NCBI RefSeq assembly: GCF_021568775.1
Contig: NZ_JAKGSG010000059.1
Location: 19,369 to 83,368 of the forward strand
Direction of reading: 5' to 3'
Source of the DNA: Antribacter soli
GTDB taxonomy: Bacteria > Actinomycetota > Actinomycetes > Actinomycetales > Cellulomonadaceae
Length of the DNA: 64,000 nt
Positions within the stretch are counted from its first letter, which is position 1. Each line of letters begins with the position of its first letter. The notes under the pieces were generated by a model. The model did not search any database. It saw nothing but the letters and a program-made list of their open reading frames with translations, and was not told where the DNA came from. The position numbers and the translations under genes were made by a program. Below are positions 35,843 through 44,321 of this stretch, in pieces.

Positions 35843-36790
35843 ATGGCAGAGCAGAAGATCATCGCAGTGGTCGGCGCGACCGGTCAGCAGGGCGGCGGGC
35901 TCGCCCGCTCGATCCTCGCCGACCCGGAATCCGAGTTCTCGGTCCGCGCGCTCACCCGCAACCCGGACTCCGACAAGGCCCAGGACCTCGCCCGGCTCGG
36001 CGCCGACGTGGTTCAGGCCGACCTCGACGACGAGGCCAGCGTGGCCAAGGCCTTCGAGGGCGCCTACGGCGCGTACCTCGTCACCAACTTCTGGGAGCAC
36101 GGCTCGCCCGAGCGCGAGTACGCGCAGGCCCGCAACCTGGCCCAGGCCACCAAGACCGCGGGTGTCGAGCACGCGATCTGGTCCACGCTGGAGGACACCC
36201 GCGAGAGCGTCCCGCTCGACGACGACCGCATGCCCACCCTCATGGGGCAGTACAAGGTCCCGCACTTCGACGTCAAGGGCGAGGCCAACGCCCTGTTCAC
36301 CGAGGCCGGGGTCCCGACGACCTTCCTCCAGACCACCTTCTTCTGGGAGAGCTTCCTGGCCTACTTCACGCCGCAGCGACAGGAGGACGGCAGCCTGGTC
36401 CTCGCGATGGCGATGGCAGACAGCAAGCTGGCCGGCATCGCCGCCGAGGACATCGGCCGCACCGCGCTCGGCGCCTTCAAGCGGGGCAAGGAGCTCGTCG
36501 GCGAGACGGTGAGCATCGCGGGCGAGCACCTCACCGGCGCCGAGATCGCCGCGACCTTCTCCGAGGTGCTGGGCCAGCCGGTCCGCTACGTCGCGGTCCC
36601 GTTCGAGGGGCTCCGTGCGGCCGGATTCCCCGCCGCCGACGAGCTCGGGAACATGTTCCAGTACTACGCGGAGTTCGCCGACGAGTTCACGGGCAGGCGT
36701 GACCTCGACGAGGTGCGCCGGCTCAATCCGTCGCTCCAGTCCTTCAAGGAATGGCTGGTCGCGCACAAGGACGCGTTCACCGGGATCTGA
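35843..36790 (+). CDS. NmrA-like NAD(P)-binding protein / atypical SDR
   Basis: The 315-aa protein has the NmrA-family dinucleotide motif GATGQQGGG near the N-terminus, ALTRNPDS after the second strand, and a missing catalytic Tyr-x3-Lys, as is typical of the group. The middle shows FWEHGSPEREYAQARNLAQ and HFDVKGEANA, typical of HSCARG/NmrA redox sensors. Such proteins bind NADP(H) and act as redox sensors or quinone reductases. Control by the divergent MarR protein suggests a response to electrophiles or oxidants. ATG has agaggga upstream. A strong hairpin follows. Confidence 0.85.
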   Translation: MAEQKIIAVVGATGQQGGGLARSILADPESEFSVRALTRNPDSDKAQDLARLGADVVQADLDDEASVAKAFEGAYGAYLVTNFWEHGSPEREYAQARNLAQATKTAGVEHAIWSTLEDTRESVPLDDDRMPTLMGQYKVPHFDVKGEANALFTEAGVPTTFLQTTFFWESFLAYFTPQRQEDGSLVLAMAMADSKLAGIAAEDIGRTALGAFKRGKELVGETVSIAGEHLTGAEIAATFSEVLGQPVRYVAVPFEGLRAAGFPAADELGNMFQYYAEFADEFTGRRDLDEVRRLNPSLQSFKEWLVAHKDAFTGI

Positions 36791-36809
36791 ACGAGGGTGT
36801 GACCGCACG

Positions 36810-36849
36810 GTGTGGGGCGGGCGAGCCGTTGGCTCGCCCGGCCCCACAC
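36810..36849. terminator. Bidirectional terminator hairpin
   Basis: The stem pairs gtgtggggcgggcgagcc with ggctcgcccggccccacac around a 3-base loop. It lies between the convergent NmrA and SnoaL genes and would serve both. Confidence 0.75.
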
Positions 36850-36879
36850 ACCCGCCGCTTGACCGGCGCACGAGCACCG

Positions 36880-37317
36880 CTACGTGGTCGGCGCGCCGCC
36901 CTGACTCAGACCGAGCTGGGTCAGCATCTCGAGCTGGTCGAAGTAGAAGTCGTGACGGACGATCTTTCCATCGGAGACCGTGGCGATGTCGACGGCCCGG
37001 ACTTGGATCTGCTTGCCGGTCGGTGGAATGCTCGTCCCGTCGGGGAGCGCCAGCGGCTCGGTGTGGGTTCCGATGAACACGCCCTGGTCGATGGCGCTGT
37101 CTTCGGTGTCGAGCGATCGCTCGAGGCGGTATTCGCGCTCGGAGAACGCGTCGATGAAGCCGCGGTTCCACTCGATGAACGCCTCGACGCCCCGCAGTGT
37201 CCCTGCGTCCGGCGTCGTGACCTCGACGTCCGGGTCGTAGATCTCGCGTAACGTGTCGAGGTCTCCTGCGATCCCCGCCCGGGTGCCGCGGTCCATCAAC
37301 TCGCGTGCCTGTCCCAT
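36880..37317 (-). CDS. SnoaL-like / NTF2-fold protein
   Basis: The 145-aa protein has the NTF2 layout: helical start MGQARELMDRGTRAG, then LREIYDPDVEVTTPDAGTLRG, FIEWNRGF, and the beta sheet ending VSDGKIVRHDFYFDQLEMLTQLGL. This is the SnoaL/ketosteroid-isomerase-like type. Members are isomerases, hydrolases or ligand-binding proteins; the catalytic residue cannot be assigned. The start has an ideal AAGGAGGT ribosome site. It is divergent from a GNAT gene and convergent with the NmrA gene. Confidence 0.82.
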   Translation of the reverse strand: MGQARELMDRGTRAGIAGDLDTLREIYDPDVEVTTPDAGTLRGVEAFIEWNRGFIDAFSEREYRLERSLDTEDSAIDQGVFIGTHTEPLALPDGTSIPPTGKQIQVRAVDIATVSDGKIVRHDFYFDQLEMLTQLGLSQGGAPTT

Positions 37318-37464
37318 GGCGCACCTCCTTGTGCTCGGATGACCGGGCGGCCCGGGACTGGTCGTCCGTGTGTTCCAGTCAACCGCCACCCGGCGGTGGT
37401 CGCCATCGCGCGCCCAGGTGGGTCCGGTGAACGGGTCACGCCGTGCGAGACCTACGCTTCGGCC

Positions 37465-37944
37465 ATGGTCGAAGGCACCGACGGACAGGTCGAGGTACGG
37501 GTCGCGCGCGACGAGGAGCTGGAGGAGGTCGTCCGGCTGCGCTGGCGATGGACGGCCGAGCGCGAAGGCGCCGCCGCGGCGGGCGACGAGGCCGACTACG
37601 TCCCGGCCGCCGCCGCGTGGGCGCGCGAGCACCGGGACACGCACGTGCCGCACGTCGCGGTCCTGGCCGGGGCGGTCGTGGGCATGGCCTGGCTCGCGCT
37701 CGCCCCGCGGGTGCCGAAGGTCGGCGCCATCCACCGCCTCTCGGGTGACCTGCAGTCCTGCTACGTCATGCCCGAGCACCGCGGCAACGGCATCGGAGGC
37801 AGGCTCGTCCGCGCCGTGCTCGACACTGCGGTCCAGCACGGCGCCGAGCACGTCACCGTCCACACCTCACCTGGCTCCGTGGCCATGTACGCCCGCAACG
37901 GGTTCGCGCACGAGGAACGCCTGCTGTACGCAGAGCCCACCTGA
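37465..37944 (+). CDS. GNAT-family N-acetyltransferase
   Basis: The 159-aa protein has the acetyl-CoA site CYVMPEHRGNGIGGRLVRAV (motif A, R-G-N-G-I-G-G) and the C-terminal segment SVAMYARNGFAHEERLLY typical of GNATs. The ATG at 37465 gives a normal length; frame is open upstream but without recognisable sequence. Substrate is unknown. A short hairpin follows the stop. Confidence 0.83.
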   Translation: MVEGTDGQVEVRVARDEELEEVVRLRWRWTAEREGAAAAGDEADYVPAAAAWAREHRDTHVPHVAVLAGAVVGMAWLALAPRVPKVGAIHRLSGDLQSCYVMPEHRGNGIGGRLVRAVLDTAVQHGAEHVTVHTSPGSVAMYARNGFAHEERLLYAEPT

Positions 37945-37970
37945 GGCTGAGCGGAAGTCGCCCCTTCCCC

Positions 37971-37992
37971 GAGCCGGCCTCGTAGCCGGCTC
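37971..37992 (+). terminator. Terminator hairpin after GNAT gene
   Basis: Perfect 8-bp arms gagccggc and gccggctc enclose a 6-base loop 26 bp after the stop. Confidence 0.55.
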
Positions 37993-38065
37993 ACAGCCTG
38001 GTTCAAGGGTCTTGTGACGTGGTCTCTCGACGATGGTCTCCCCCGCCCGAAGGAGATCCGCACCC

Positions 38066-39478
38066 ATGAGCCACCGTCTGACCACGCCCGGCCAGCGCCC
38101 GCCGAGCAGCCCGCCGAGCAACCCGCTGAGCCGACTGAGGCGGCGGGCCGCCCAGGGAATCGCCGGTGCCTCCGTGGCGTCGGTGGTCGTCACCGGATGC
38201 ACGGTCCAGGCCGACCCCGGCGTGACCACGGTGACCGACGGCGGAGCGGACTCCTCTGCGGACGTCTATGACGACTCGGTGGTGCACTCCGTCGCGGTCG
38301 AGATCGACGACGACGCCTACACCGCCATGCTCGAGACCTATCAGGAGTCGGGCGACAAGGAATGGATCTCCGGGACCGTCACCATCGACGGTGAGACCTT
38401 CCAGAACGTCGGTCTGCGGCTGAAGGGGAACTCCTCCCTGCGTTCGGTGGACACCAGCGCGGCGCCAACCGACCTGCCCTGGCTGATCGATCTCGACAAG
38501 AACGTCGACGGCCAGGCGCTCGACGGCTGGACGGAGTTCGTGGTCCGGTCGAACAGCACCGAGACCGCGCTGAACGAGTCCGTCGCCCTCGCACTGCTCG
38601 AGGAGGCCGGCCTGGCCGGCGAGCACGCCGTGGCCACCGGCTTCTCGGTCAACGGTGCCGAGGAGGAGCTTCGGCTCGTCGTGCAGAACCTCGACGACGA
38701 CTGGGACGAGGAGCGCTTCGACACCGAAGGGGTGCTCTACAAGGCGGAGTCCGGCGGTGACTACTCCTACCGAGGCGAAGACCCGGAGGACTACGCGGAG
38801 GTCTTCGACCAGGAGACCGACAAGGACGACGAGGACCTCAGCCCGCTCATCGACTTCCTGCAGTTCGTCAACGAGTCCAGCGACGCGGAGTTCGCCGACC
38901 AGCTCGCCGACCGGCTCGATGTGGAGGCCTTCGCCACGTACCTCGCCTTCGAGGACCTGATCGACAACTTCGACGACATCGACGGCCCCGGAAACAACTC
39001 TTACCTGCGCTACGACGGGGCGTCGGGCAGCTTCACGGTCGTGGCCTGGGACCACAACCTCGCCTTCGGCGCCTCGCCGCAGGGTGGCCAGGACGGCGGT
39101 GGCCGGGCCGGCGGCGGACCGGCCGGTCAGGTCGGCGGCGACGGCGCCCAGCCGCCGGACGGCATGGAGCCGCCGCAGGGGATGGAGCGACCAGAGGGCG
39201 GCGCCGACATGCCCGCCGGCGCGGACGGCGGGGGCTTCGGGGGCGCCGGCGGAGGCTCCAACATCCTCGTCGAGCGGTTCACGACGAACGCCGAGCTGAA
39301 CGAGCTCTACGAGCAGGCCACGACCGAGCTGCAGGCGTCGCTCTTCGAGAGCGGCGCGGCCCAGGAGGTGCTCGACTCCTGGGCGACGCTCCTCACCGAC
39401 GAAGCCGGCGACCTCGTCGACGCGGCAACAGTCGAGGAGGAGGCCGCGGCCATCGCCGAGTACTTCGACGAGAAGTGA
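38066..39478 (+). CDS. CotH-kinase-family lipoprotein
   Basis: The 470-aa protein has an N-terminal Arg-rich start, a hydrophobic stretch and lipobox VVTGC (Cys45), so it is anchored outside the membrane. The CotH domain shows VGLRLKGNSSLRS, FVVRSNSTETALNES, YKAESGGDYSYRG, EDLIDNFDDIDGPGNNSYL and VAWDHNLAFG; the acidic DNFDDID and WDHNLAFG are the expected catalytic/metal regions. CotH phosphorylates spore-coat proteins in Bacillus; here a secreted protein kinase is inferred. Residues about 340-405 form a Gly/Pro/Met-rich insert, perhaps metal-binding. AAGGAGA before ATG 38066 fixes the start. A deleted copy of its 3-prime end lies at 41202. Confidence 0.85.
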   Translation: MSHRLTTPGQRPPSSPPSNPLSRLRRRAAQGIAGASVASVVVTGCTVQADPGVTTVTDGGADSSADVYDDSVVHSVAVEIDDDAYTAMLETYQESGDKEWISGTVTIDGETFQNVGLRLKGNSSLRSVDTSAAPTDLPWLIDLDKNVDGQALDGWTEFVVRSNSTETALNESVALALLEEAGLAGEHAVATGFSVNGAEEELRLVVQNLDDDWDEERFDTEGVLYKAESGGDYSYRGEDPEDYAEVFDQETDKDDEDLSPLIDFLQFVNESSDAEFADQLADRLDVEAFATYLAFEDLIDNFDDIDGPGNNSYLRYDGASGSFTVVAWDHNLAFGASPQGGQDGGGRAGGGPAGQVGGDGAQPPDGMEPPQGMERPEGGADMPAGADGGGFGGAGGGSNILVERFTTNAELNELYEQATTELQASLFESGAAQEVLDSWATLLTDEAGDLVDAATVEEEAAAIAEYFDEK

Positions 39479-39581
39479 TGCGCCGGGCCCAGGACCTCGC
39501 CCGATCGGCAGCGGAGTGACATGCACCACAGTCGGCCGTAGTGTGAGCCCAGCTGATGCCGGCCCACGGAGAGGGATCCGC

Positions 39582-40175
39582 ATGTCGTTCGTCACCCGTG
39601 GCTTCTCCGGGCGCGCACGGGAGCGCGACCCGCGACTGCCTCCCGGCCAGACGCTCGTCCAGGACTGGCCGGTGCTCTCCGCCGGCCCGACCCCGCGCAT
39701 CGACACCGCGGAGTGGGAGTTCGTCATCCGCGACGAGACGGGCGCCGACCACCGCTGGAGCTGGGACGAGCTCCTCGCGCTCGGCGTCGAGGACATCACT
39801 GCCGACATCCACTGCGTCACGCACTGGTCCAAGCTCGAGATGCCATGGCGCGGTGTGAGCGTCGACAAGCTGTTCGAGAACGTCGAGTCGCAGTACGACT
39901 ACGTCATGGCCCACTCCTACGGCGGCTATACGACGAACGTGCCGCTGGAGGACCTGCTCGACGGCAGGGCCTGGATCGCGATCGAGGCCGACGGCGAGCC
40001 GCTGGACCCGGAGCACGGCGGCCCGGCCCGGCTGCTCGTCCCGCACCTGTACTTCTGGAAGAGCGCGAAGTGGGTCCGGGGCCTGGTCATGATGCCGGAC
40101 GACGATCCAGGGTTCTGGGAGCAGAACGGCTACCACCTGCGCGGGGACCCGTGGAAGGAGGAGCGTTACTGGTGA
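39582..40175 (+). CDS. Molybdopterin-dependent oxidoreductase (sulfite-oxidase fold, cytosolic)
   Basis: The 197-aa protein matches the catalytic domain of the sulfite oxidase/MsrP family without dimerisation domain. Cys78 in ADIHCVTHWS is the molybdenum ligand; WDELLALG, HSYGGYTTNVPLEDLL, LLVPHLYFWKSAKWV and GYHLRGDPWKEERYW are typical. No signal peptide is present, unlike MsrP, so it acts in the cytoplasm. The start has gagaggga upstream. The gene overlaps the reductase gene that follows (GTGA), which can supply or accept electrons. The substrate (sulfite, S-oxide, N-oxide) is unknown. Confidence 0.87.
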   Translation: MSFVTRGFSGRARERDPRLPPGQTLVQDWPVLSAGPTPRIDTAEWEFVIRDETGADHRWSWDELLALGVEDITADIHCVTHWSKLEMPWRGVSVDKLFENVESQYDYVMAHSYGGYTTNVPLEDLLDGRAWIAIEADGEPLDPEHGGPARLLVPHLYFWKSAKWVRGLVMMPDDDPGFWEQNGYHLRGDPWKEERYW

Positions 40176-40933
40176 GCGCGGACCCGCTGACCCGGCCCGA
40201 CACAGCCCGCCGGCGCCCTGCCTGGCATGTAGCGACCGTCGCCGAGCTCGCACCCGAGACCCCCACGGCGGCCCGCCTGGTCCTGGACGTACCCACGTGG
40301 CCGGGCAACGACGCCGGCGCGCACCTCGACGTCCGGCTCACCGCCCCAGACGGCTACCAGGCCACGCGCTCGTACTCGATCGCCTCCTCCGGCGAGACGA
40401 GCCGGGTCGTGCTCGCGGTCGACGAGGTGCCTGACGGCGAGGTGTCGCCGTTCCTGGTGCGGGAGCTGCGGCCCGGCGACCAGCTCGAGCTGCACGGCCC
40501 GCTCGGAGCATTCTTCGTGTGGCAGCCGAGCCGGGACGACCGGCCGGTCCAGCTCATCGCCGGCGGCTCCGGCGTCGTTCCGCTCTACGCCATGGCGGCC
40601 TCCCATGCCGCCGCGGCCGACCCGGCGCCGTTCCGGCTTCTCTACTCCGTCCGCACCCCGCGGCACGTGTTCTTCGCCGACGAGCTCGCCGCCCTGGTGG
40701 GACCGGCCTTCGACCTCGACCTCGCCTACACCCGGGAGGCACCGGACGGCCGGCAGGGCGACATCGGCCGGATCACCAAGGACACGCTCGCAGCCCGCAC
40801 CATTCCGGCCGCACGACGGCCACAGGTGTTCGTGTGCGGTCCGACCGGATTCGTGGAAGCCGTCGCCTCTTGGCTGCGCGCGCTCGGCCACGCCGCCGCG
40901 GACATCCGCACCGAACGATTCGGAGGCACCTGA
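40172..40933 (+). CDS. Ferredoxin-NADP reductase-type FAD/NAD(P) oxidoreductase
   Basis: The 253-aa protein has the flavin motif RSYSIAS, GPLGAFFVW, the NAD(P) motif AGGSGVVPLYAM and C-terminal VCGPTGFVEAV, so it is a plain FNR module without an iron-sulphur domain. A GTG start overlaps the previous stop, preceded by ggaaggagg. It pairs with the molybdenum enzyme and DUF6510 protein in a fixed trio also seen in other actinobacteria as far as I recall, so it is probably the electron partner. Confidence 0.87.
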   Translation: MSADPLTRPDTARRRPAWHVATVAELAPETPTAARLVLDVPTWPGNDAGAHLDVRLTAPDGYQATRSYSIASSGETSRVVLAVDEVPDGEVSPFLVRELRPGDQLELHGPLGAFFVWQPSRDDRPVQLIAGGSGVVPLYAMAASHAAAADPAPFRLLYSVRTPRHVFFADELAALVGPAFDLDLAYTREAPDGRQGDIGRITKDTLAARTIPAARRPQVFVCGPTGFVEAVASWLRALGHAAADIRTERFGGT

Positions 40934-41190
40934 TGACCCACCTGGACGGCAACGTGCTCGCGGGCGCGCTCGCCGACATCTTCTCGGTCGACCTGACCCC
41001 CGCATCCGCACGATGCACGGGGTGCGGGGCCGTCGCGCAGCTCGCCGAGGCGATGGTGTACACGAACGCGCCCGGGATCGTGGCGCGCTGTGCGACGTGC
41101 GACCACGTGCTCGCCACGGTCGTCGACGCGGGCGACCGCCTGTGGCTGAGCCTCACCGGCCTGAGCGGGATCGAGCTGCGCCGGGCCTGA
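40933..41190 (+). CDS. DUF6510-type small zinc-ribbon protein
   Basis: The 85-aa protein has two CxxC knuckles (CTGC near 28-31, CATC near 53-56), which form a single zinc ribbon, and a hydrophobic C-terminus. Its ATG overlaps the reductase stop (ATGA). The DUF6510 name is from pattern memory. As third member of the trio it may help electron transfer or cofactor insertion. After the stop, the 16 bases ctgagcgggatcgagc of its end repeat directly, then a cotH remnant follows. Confidence 0.78.
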   Translation: MTHLDGNVLAGALADIFSVDLTPASARCTGCGAVAQLAEAMVYTNAPGIVARCATCDHVLATVVDAGDRLWLSLTGLSGIELRRA

Positions 41191-41201
41191 GCGGGATCGA
41201 G

Positions 41202-41275
41202 CCCAGCCGCCGGAGGGCATTGAGCCGCCGCAGGGGATGGAGCGTACTTCGACGAGAAGTGATGCGCTGGGCCCG
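41202..41275 (+). pseudogene. Deleted duplicate of the cotH 3-prime end
   Basis: Bases 41202-41244 match 39149-39189 of the CotH gene (cagccgccggagggcat and ccgccgcaggggatggagcg, few changes). Without a gap, 41245-41275 then match its very end at 39461 on (tacttcgacgagaagtgatg and the following cgc-gggccc). The intervening 271 bp of the gene are missing. The remnant thus brackets the Mo-oxidoreductase trio together with the intact gene. Confidence 0.8.
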
Positions 41276-41359
41276 GATCGCGCCGCAGCGGCCCGCCTAC
41301 CGAGGTCTCGTTGCGTGTCGCACACGAGCGCGGACACGAGGCGGAGCTGTCTCGACGCG

Positions 41360-42031
41360 TCACCGGCCGAGATCGGCAGCCACCGCTCGAGCTTCCTGCC
41401 GGCCCGTCGTAGCCGGTCGTGGCCCGCGCCGCATCGACCACAGGGGCGGTGACCCCGGGTACAGCGGGTCGTGCACCTGGGTGACGGCAAAGCCGGAGCG
41501 TTCGTAGAACGCGACGTTCTGGGGGGTGCTGGTCTGCAGGCGCACTGCCTGACCCTGGGCGTCGGCCTCGGCGAGACCGTCGCGCAGGAGCGCTCTGCCG
41601 ATCCCACGACGTTGACAGTCGGGATGGACGGCGAGCACGCCGAGGAACCAGCAGCGTTCGTCCGGGAGCGACGCGTCGAGGCCGAAGAAGAACTGGGCAG
41701 GACGGCCGCGATCAGGACCCAGACGGCGCAAGGCCCAACCGATCGCGCGCAAGAGCCGCGGGTCTCGCTCGTGATGGGCGGCGCTTACCCCGTCGACTCT
41801 CCAGATCGCGAAGCCGACGGGGACCCCGTCGACCTCGGCGACCCGGACTACCCGGCCAGGAGAGTCCGACCGCAAGGACGCTGGCGTCGACCTCAGGTGG
41901 TACTCCCGCCGCCGTCGCTCGTCGGGATAGGTGTGCAGGTAGATCGGGTCGTCGGCATACGCGACGGCCGCGACCTGCGCGAGGGCGTCGATGCGGCCAG
42001 GCTGGAGCTTCGCGATACGCACGCCGCGCAT
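41360..42031 (-). CDS. GNAT-family N-acetyltransferase
   Basis: The 223-aa protein has motif A VLAVHPDCQRRGIGRALLRDGL and the C-terminal TSTPQNVAFYERSGFAVTQV of GNATs, with an N-terminal layout like puromycin-N-acetyltransferase-type relatives (FGLDASLPDERCWFLGVLAV). It may acetylate an amine metabolite or drug; the target is unknown. It lies alone between two recombination scars, the cotH remnant and the response-regulator remnant, and points toward the first. Confidence 0.83.
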   Translation of the reverse strand: MRGVRIAKLQPGRIDALAQVAAVAYADDPIYLHTYPDERRRREYHLRSTPASLRSDSPGRVVRVAEVDGVPVGFAIWRVDGVSAAHHERDPRLLRAIGWALRRLGPDRGRPAQFFFGLDASLPDERCWFLGVLAVHPDCQRRGIGRALLRDGLAEADAQGQAVRLQTSTPQNVAFYERSGFAVTQVHDPLYPGSPPLWSMRRGPRPATTGRQEARAVAADLGR

Positions 42032-42091
42032 CCTGCCATCTCACCCGCCGCCGAGGGTGCCCAGCGTCTTCCACGCGTACCCCGACGCCGA

Positions 42092-42150
42092 TCAGAGCCG
42101 CGAGTACTCCAGCTCCGGGCGCCCGCGAGCGCCGTCGCGCGCCGCGCGAC
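42092..42150 (-). pseudogene. Duplicated 3-prime end of the response-regulator gene
   Basis: Forty-four bases from tcagagccgcgagtactcc to cgcgagcgccgt are identical to 44355-44398, which is the 3-prime end including the stop of the CitB-type regulator gene. After a small gap cgcgcgccgcgcgac also matches. The fragment has the same orientation and brackets the ECF41 operon with the intact gene. Confidence 0.85.
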
Positions 42151-42181
42151 GGCGCCGACCTGGCCCGCGCCGCCGAGGTGA

Positions 42182-43078
42182 TCAGCGCAGGGTGAGCGCG
42201 GTCTGGGAGCCGACGTGGGACAGCTTCTCCGGGTTGCGGACGTAGTAGATGCCGGTGATGCGGGCGTTCTCGGCGCGGACGGCCAGGATGCCGTCGAGCT
42301 CGCCGTTCAGGCGGACGACCAGGGCCGGGTTGCCGTTGATCTCGGTGACGTCCGCGGTGAGCGTGCCGCCGGCCTTCCTGGCGCCGCCGACGAAGAGGCG
42401 AATCACCTTCTCGGCGCCGACGACCGGCCGCAGCGCGGCGTTCTTGACGCCGCCTCCGTCGCCCACGAGGACGACGTCGGGGGCGAGCACGTCGAGGAGG
42501 CTCCGCAGGTCCCCGGTCTCGAACGCCCGCCGGAAGGACTCCAGCGCGGCCCGGGCCTCGCCCGGGGAGACCACAGTGCGAGGACGTCGGGCATCGACGT
42601 GCCCACGGGCGCGGTGCGCGATCTGGCGGACGGCCGCGGGGCTCTTGTCGACGGCCGCCGCGATCTCGTCGTAGCCGAGGTCGAAGGCCTCGCGCAGCAC
42701 GAAGACGGCGCGCTCGGTCGGTGACAGGGTCTCGAGGACGAGCATCATCGCCATCGACACGCTCTCGGCGAGCTCGACGTCCTCGGCCACGTCCGGCGTG
42801 GTGAGCAGGGGCTCGGGCAGCCAGGGGCCGACGTACGCCTCCTTGCGGCGGCTCAGGGTGCGCAGCCGGTTGAGCGCCAGCCGGGTCGTGATCCGGACCA
42901 GGTAGGCGCGCTGGTCGCGCACCTCTCCCCCGTCGACCTTGACCCACCGCAACCAGGTCTCCTGGAGCACGTCCTCGGCGTCGGCCGCCGAACCGAGCAT
43001 CTCGTAGGCGACGGTGAAGAGCAGGTTGCGGTAGGCGACGAAGGTCTCGGTCGCGAGGTCGGTGTGGCTGTCGGTCAT
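42182..43078 (-). CDS. ECF41-group RNA polymerase sigma factor with SnoaL-like C-terminal domain
   Basis: The 298-aa protein has sigma2 (LLFTVAYEMLGSAADAEDVLQ), sigma4 (LSPTERAVFVLREAFDLGYDEIA) and an extra NTF2/SnoaL-like domain from about 173. The three ECF41 hallmarks are all present: WLPEP (86-90) in the linker, DGGG (207-210) and NPEKL (282-286) in the C-terminal domain. In ECF41 factors this domain replaces an anti-sigma factor and tunes activity, and the target is the neighbouring oxidoreductase. It lies 21 bp behind that gene on the same strand, so it forms an autoregulated operon. Confidence 0.92.
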   Translation of the reverse strand: MTDSHTDLATETFVAYRNLLFTVAYEMLGSAADAEDVLQETWLRWVKVDGGEVRDQRAYLVRITTRLALNRLRTLSRRKEAYVGPWLPEPLLTTPDVAEDVELAESVSMAMMLVLETLSPTERAVFVLREAFDLGYDEIAAAVDKSPAAVRQIAHRARGHVDARRPRTVVSPGEARAALESFRRAFETGDLRSLLDVLAPDVVLVGDGGGVKNAALRPVVGAEKVIRLFVGGARKAGGTLTADVTEINGNPALVVRLNGELDGILAVRAENARITGIYYVRNPEKLSHVGSQTALTLR

Positions 43079-43099
43079 GTGATGATCCTGCCTGCCCGA

Positions 43100-44287
43100 T
43101 CAGCGGGCGGTCAGAGCGCCGCCGCGCTCGGTCCGGAGCAGCTGCCGGCGCTGGGGGTCCTTGGCCCACAGGTTGTGCGCACCGGGGTGGCGGGCCTCGT
43201 GCGCGAGCTGCCAGACGATGCTCTTGCAGATGAGCTCCTTGAGGCTCGCGCCCGGGCGGCCACCGAGGTAGAGACCCCTCGCGGCGTCGTCCCGGTGGGC
43301 GAACTGGAAGATGCCCGCGCGACGACCCAGGCTGATGCACTGCCCGAAGAACCCCACGTCGACGGGCGCCGGGTGCTCGCCCGCGATCCGGCTGAGCACG
43401 GTGCCGGCGGCCTGCGGGCCGAGCTGGACGGCGCCCTGGCAGCTCATCCGGTACGGCAGGTCCGACGGCGCGGCCGCGTCCCCGGTCGCGACGATGCGGT
43501 CGTCGTCCACGCTGGTCAGCGTCTCGTCCGTGAGCAGGCGCCCCACGGCGTCGGTGCTCAGCCCGTTGCGCCGGGCCAGGTCCGGCACGCCGAAGCCGGC
43601 GGTCCAGATGGTCACATGGCTGGGTAGCGTGCGGCCGTCGGCGAGCTGCACGGTGTCCCGGGTCACCGTCGTGACCGTCGCGTCGGGGCCTTCGAGCACC
43701 GTCACGCCGAGCGCGGCCAGCCGCCTGGCGACCGAGCGCCGGCCCGACCGGTGCAGGTACGGGCCGAGGACCTCGCCGCACACCAGGGTCACGGCCCGGC
43801 CCCCCTCCGCGAGCTCGGCAGCGGTCTCGATGCCGCTCGGACCCGCTCCGACGACGGTCACCGCGGCCGTGACGGGAGCGGCCTCGAGGAGGGGCCGCAG
43901 CCGCTGCGCCTCCTCCAGGCTCGCGATCGGGTAGGCGAACTCGGCCGCCCCGGGCACCCGCCGGTCGGCGCTGCCGCTGCCCACCGCGTAGACCAGGTAG
44001 TCGTAGCCGAGCGTTCCGCCGGATGCCAGGGTCACGCTGCGCCCGGACGCGTCGATCCGGGTGACGGTGTCCACCACCAGCCGGACGCGCTCGGCGAGGA
44101 TCTCCGGGTAGTCGACGACCGCGTCGTCGGACCCGCTCACCAGCTGGTGCAGGCGGATCCGCTCGACGAATGCCGGGCGCGGGTTGATCAGCGTCACTGT
44201 CACGTCGTCGCGCTGCGTCAGGCGATTGGCAGCCATGACGCCGGAGTATCCGCCGCCGATCACGACCACGTCGGTGTTGCCGGTCAT
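43100..44287 (-). CDS. FAD-dependent NADH dehydrogenase-like oxidoreductase (ECF41 target)
   Basis: The 395-aa protein is a type II NADH dehydrogenase/AIF-like flavoprotein: FAD motif VVVIGGGYSGVMAANRL at the N-terminus, NAD motif VTVVGAGPSGIETAAELA near 143-160, and ATGDAAAP for the second FAD contact. It lacks the C-terminal membrane helix of respiratory NDH-2, so a soluble quinone or dye reductase is likely. An ECF41-type promoter (TGTCACA-N16-TGTC) sits 35 to 61 bp upstream. Oxidoreductases of this type are one of the three usual companions of ECF41 sigma factors. Confidence 0.88.
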   Translation of the reverse strand: MTGNTDVVVIGGGYSGVMAANRLTQRDDVTVTLINPRPAFVERIRLHQLVSGSDDAVVDYPEILAERVRLVVDTVTRIDASGRSVTLASGGTLGYDYLVYAVGSGSADRRVPGAAEFAYPIASLEEAQRLRPLLEAAPVTAAVTVVGAGPSGIETAAELAEGGRAVTLVCGEVLGPYLHRSGRRSVARRLAALGVTVLEGPDATVTTVTRDTVQLADGRTLPSHVTIWTAGFGVPDLARRNGLSTDAVGRLLTDETLTSVDDDRIVATGDAAAPSDLPYRMSCQGAVQLGPQAAGTVLSRIAGEHPAPVDVGFFGQCISLGRRAGIFQFAHRDDAARGLYLGGRPGASLKELICKSIVWQLAHEARHPGAHNLWAKDPQRRQLLRTERGGALTAR

Positions 44288-44321
44288 GGTGTCTCCTCTG
44301 TCCTTTGGGGGTCAGCCATAA

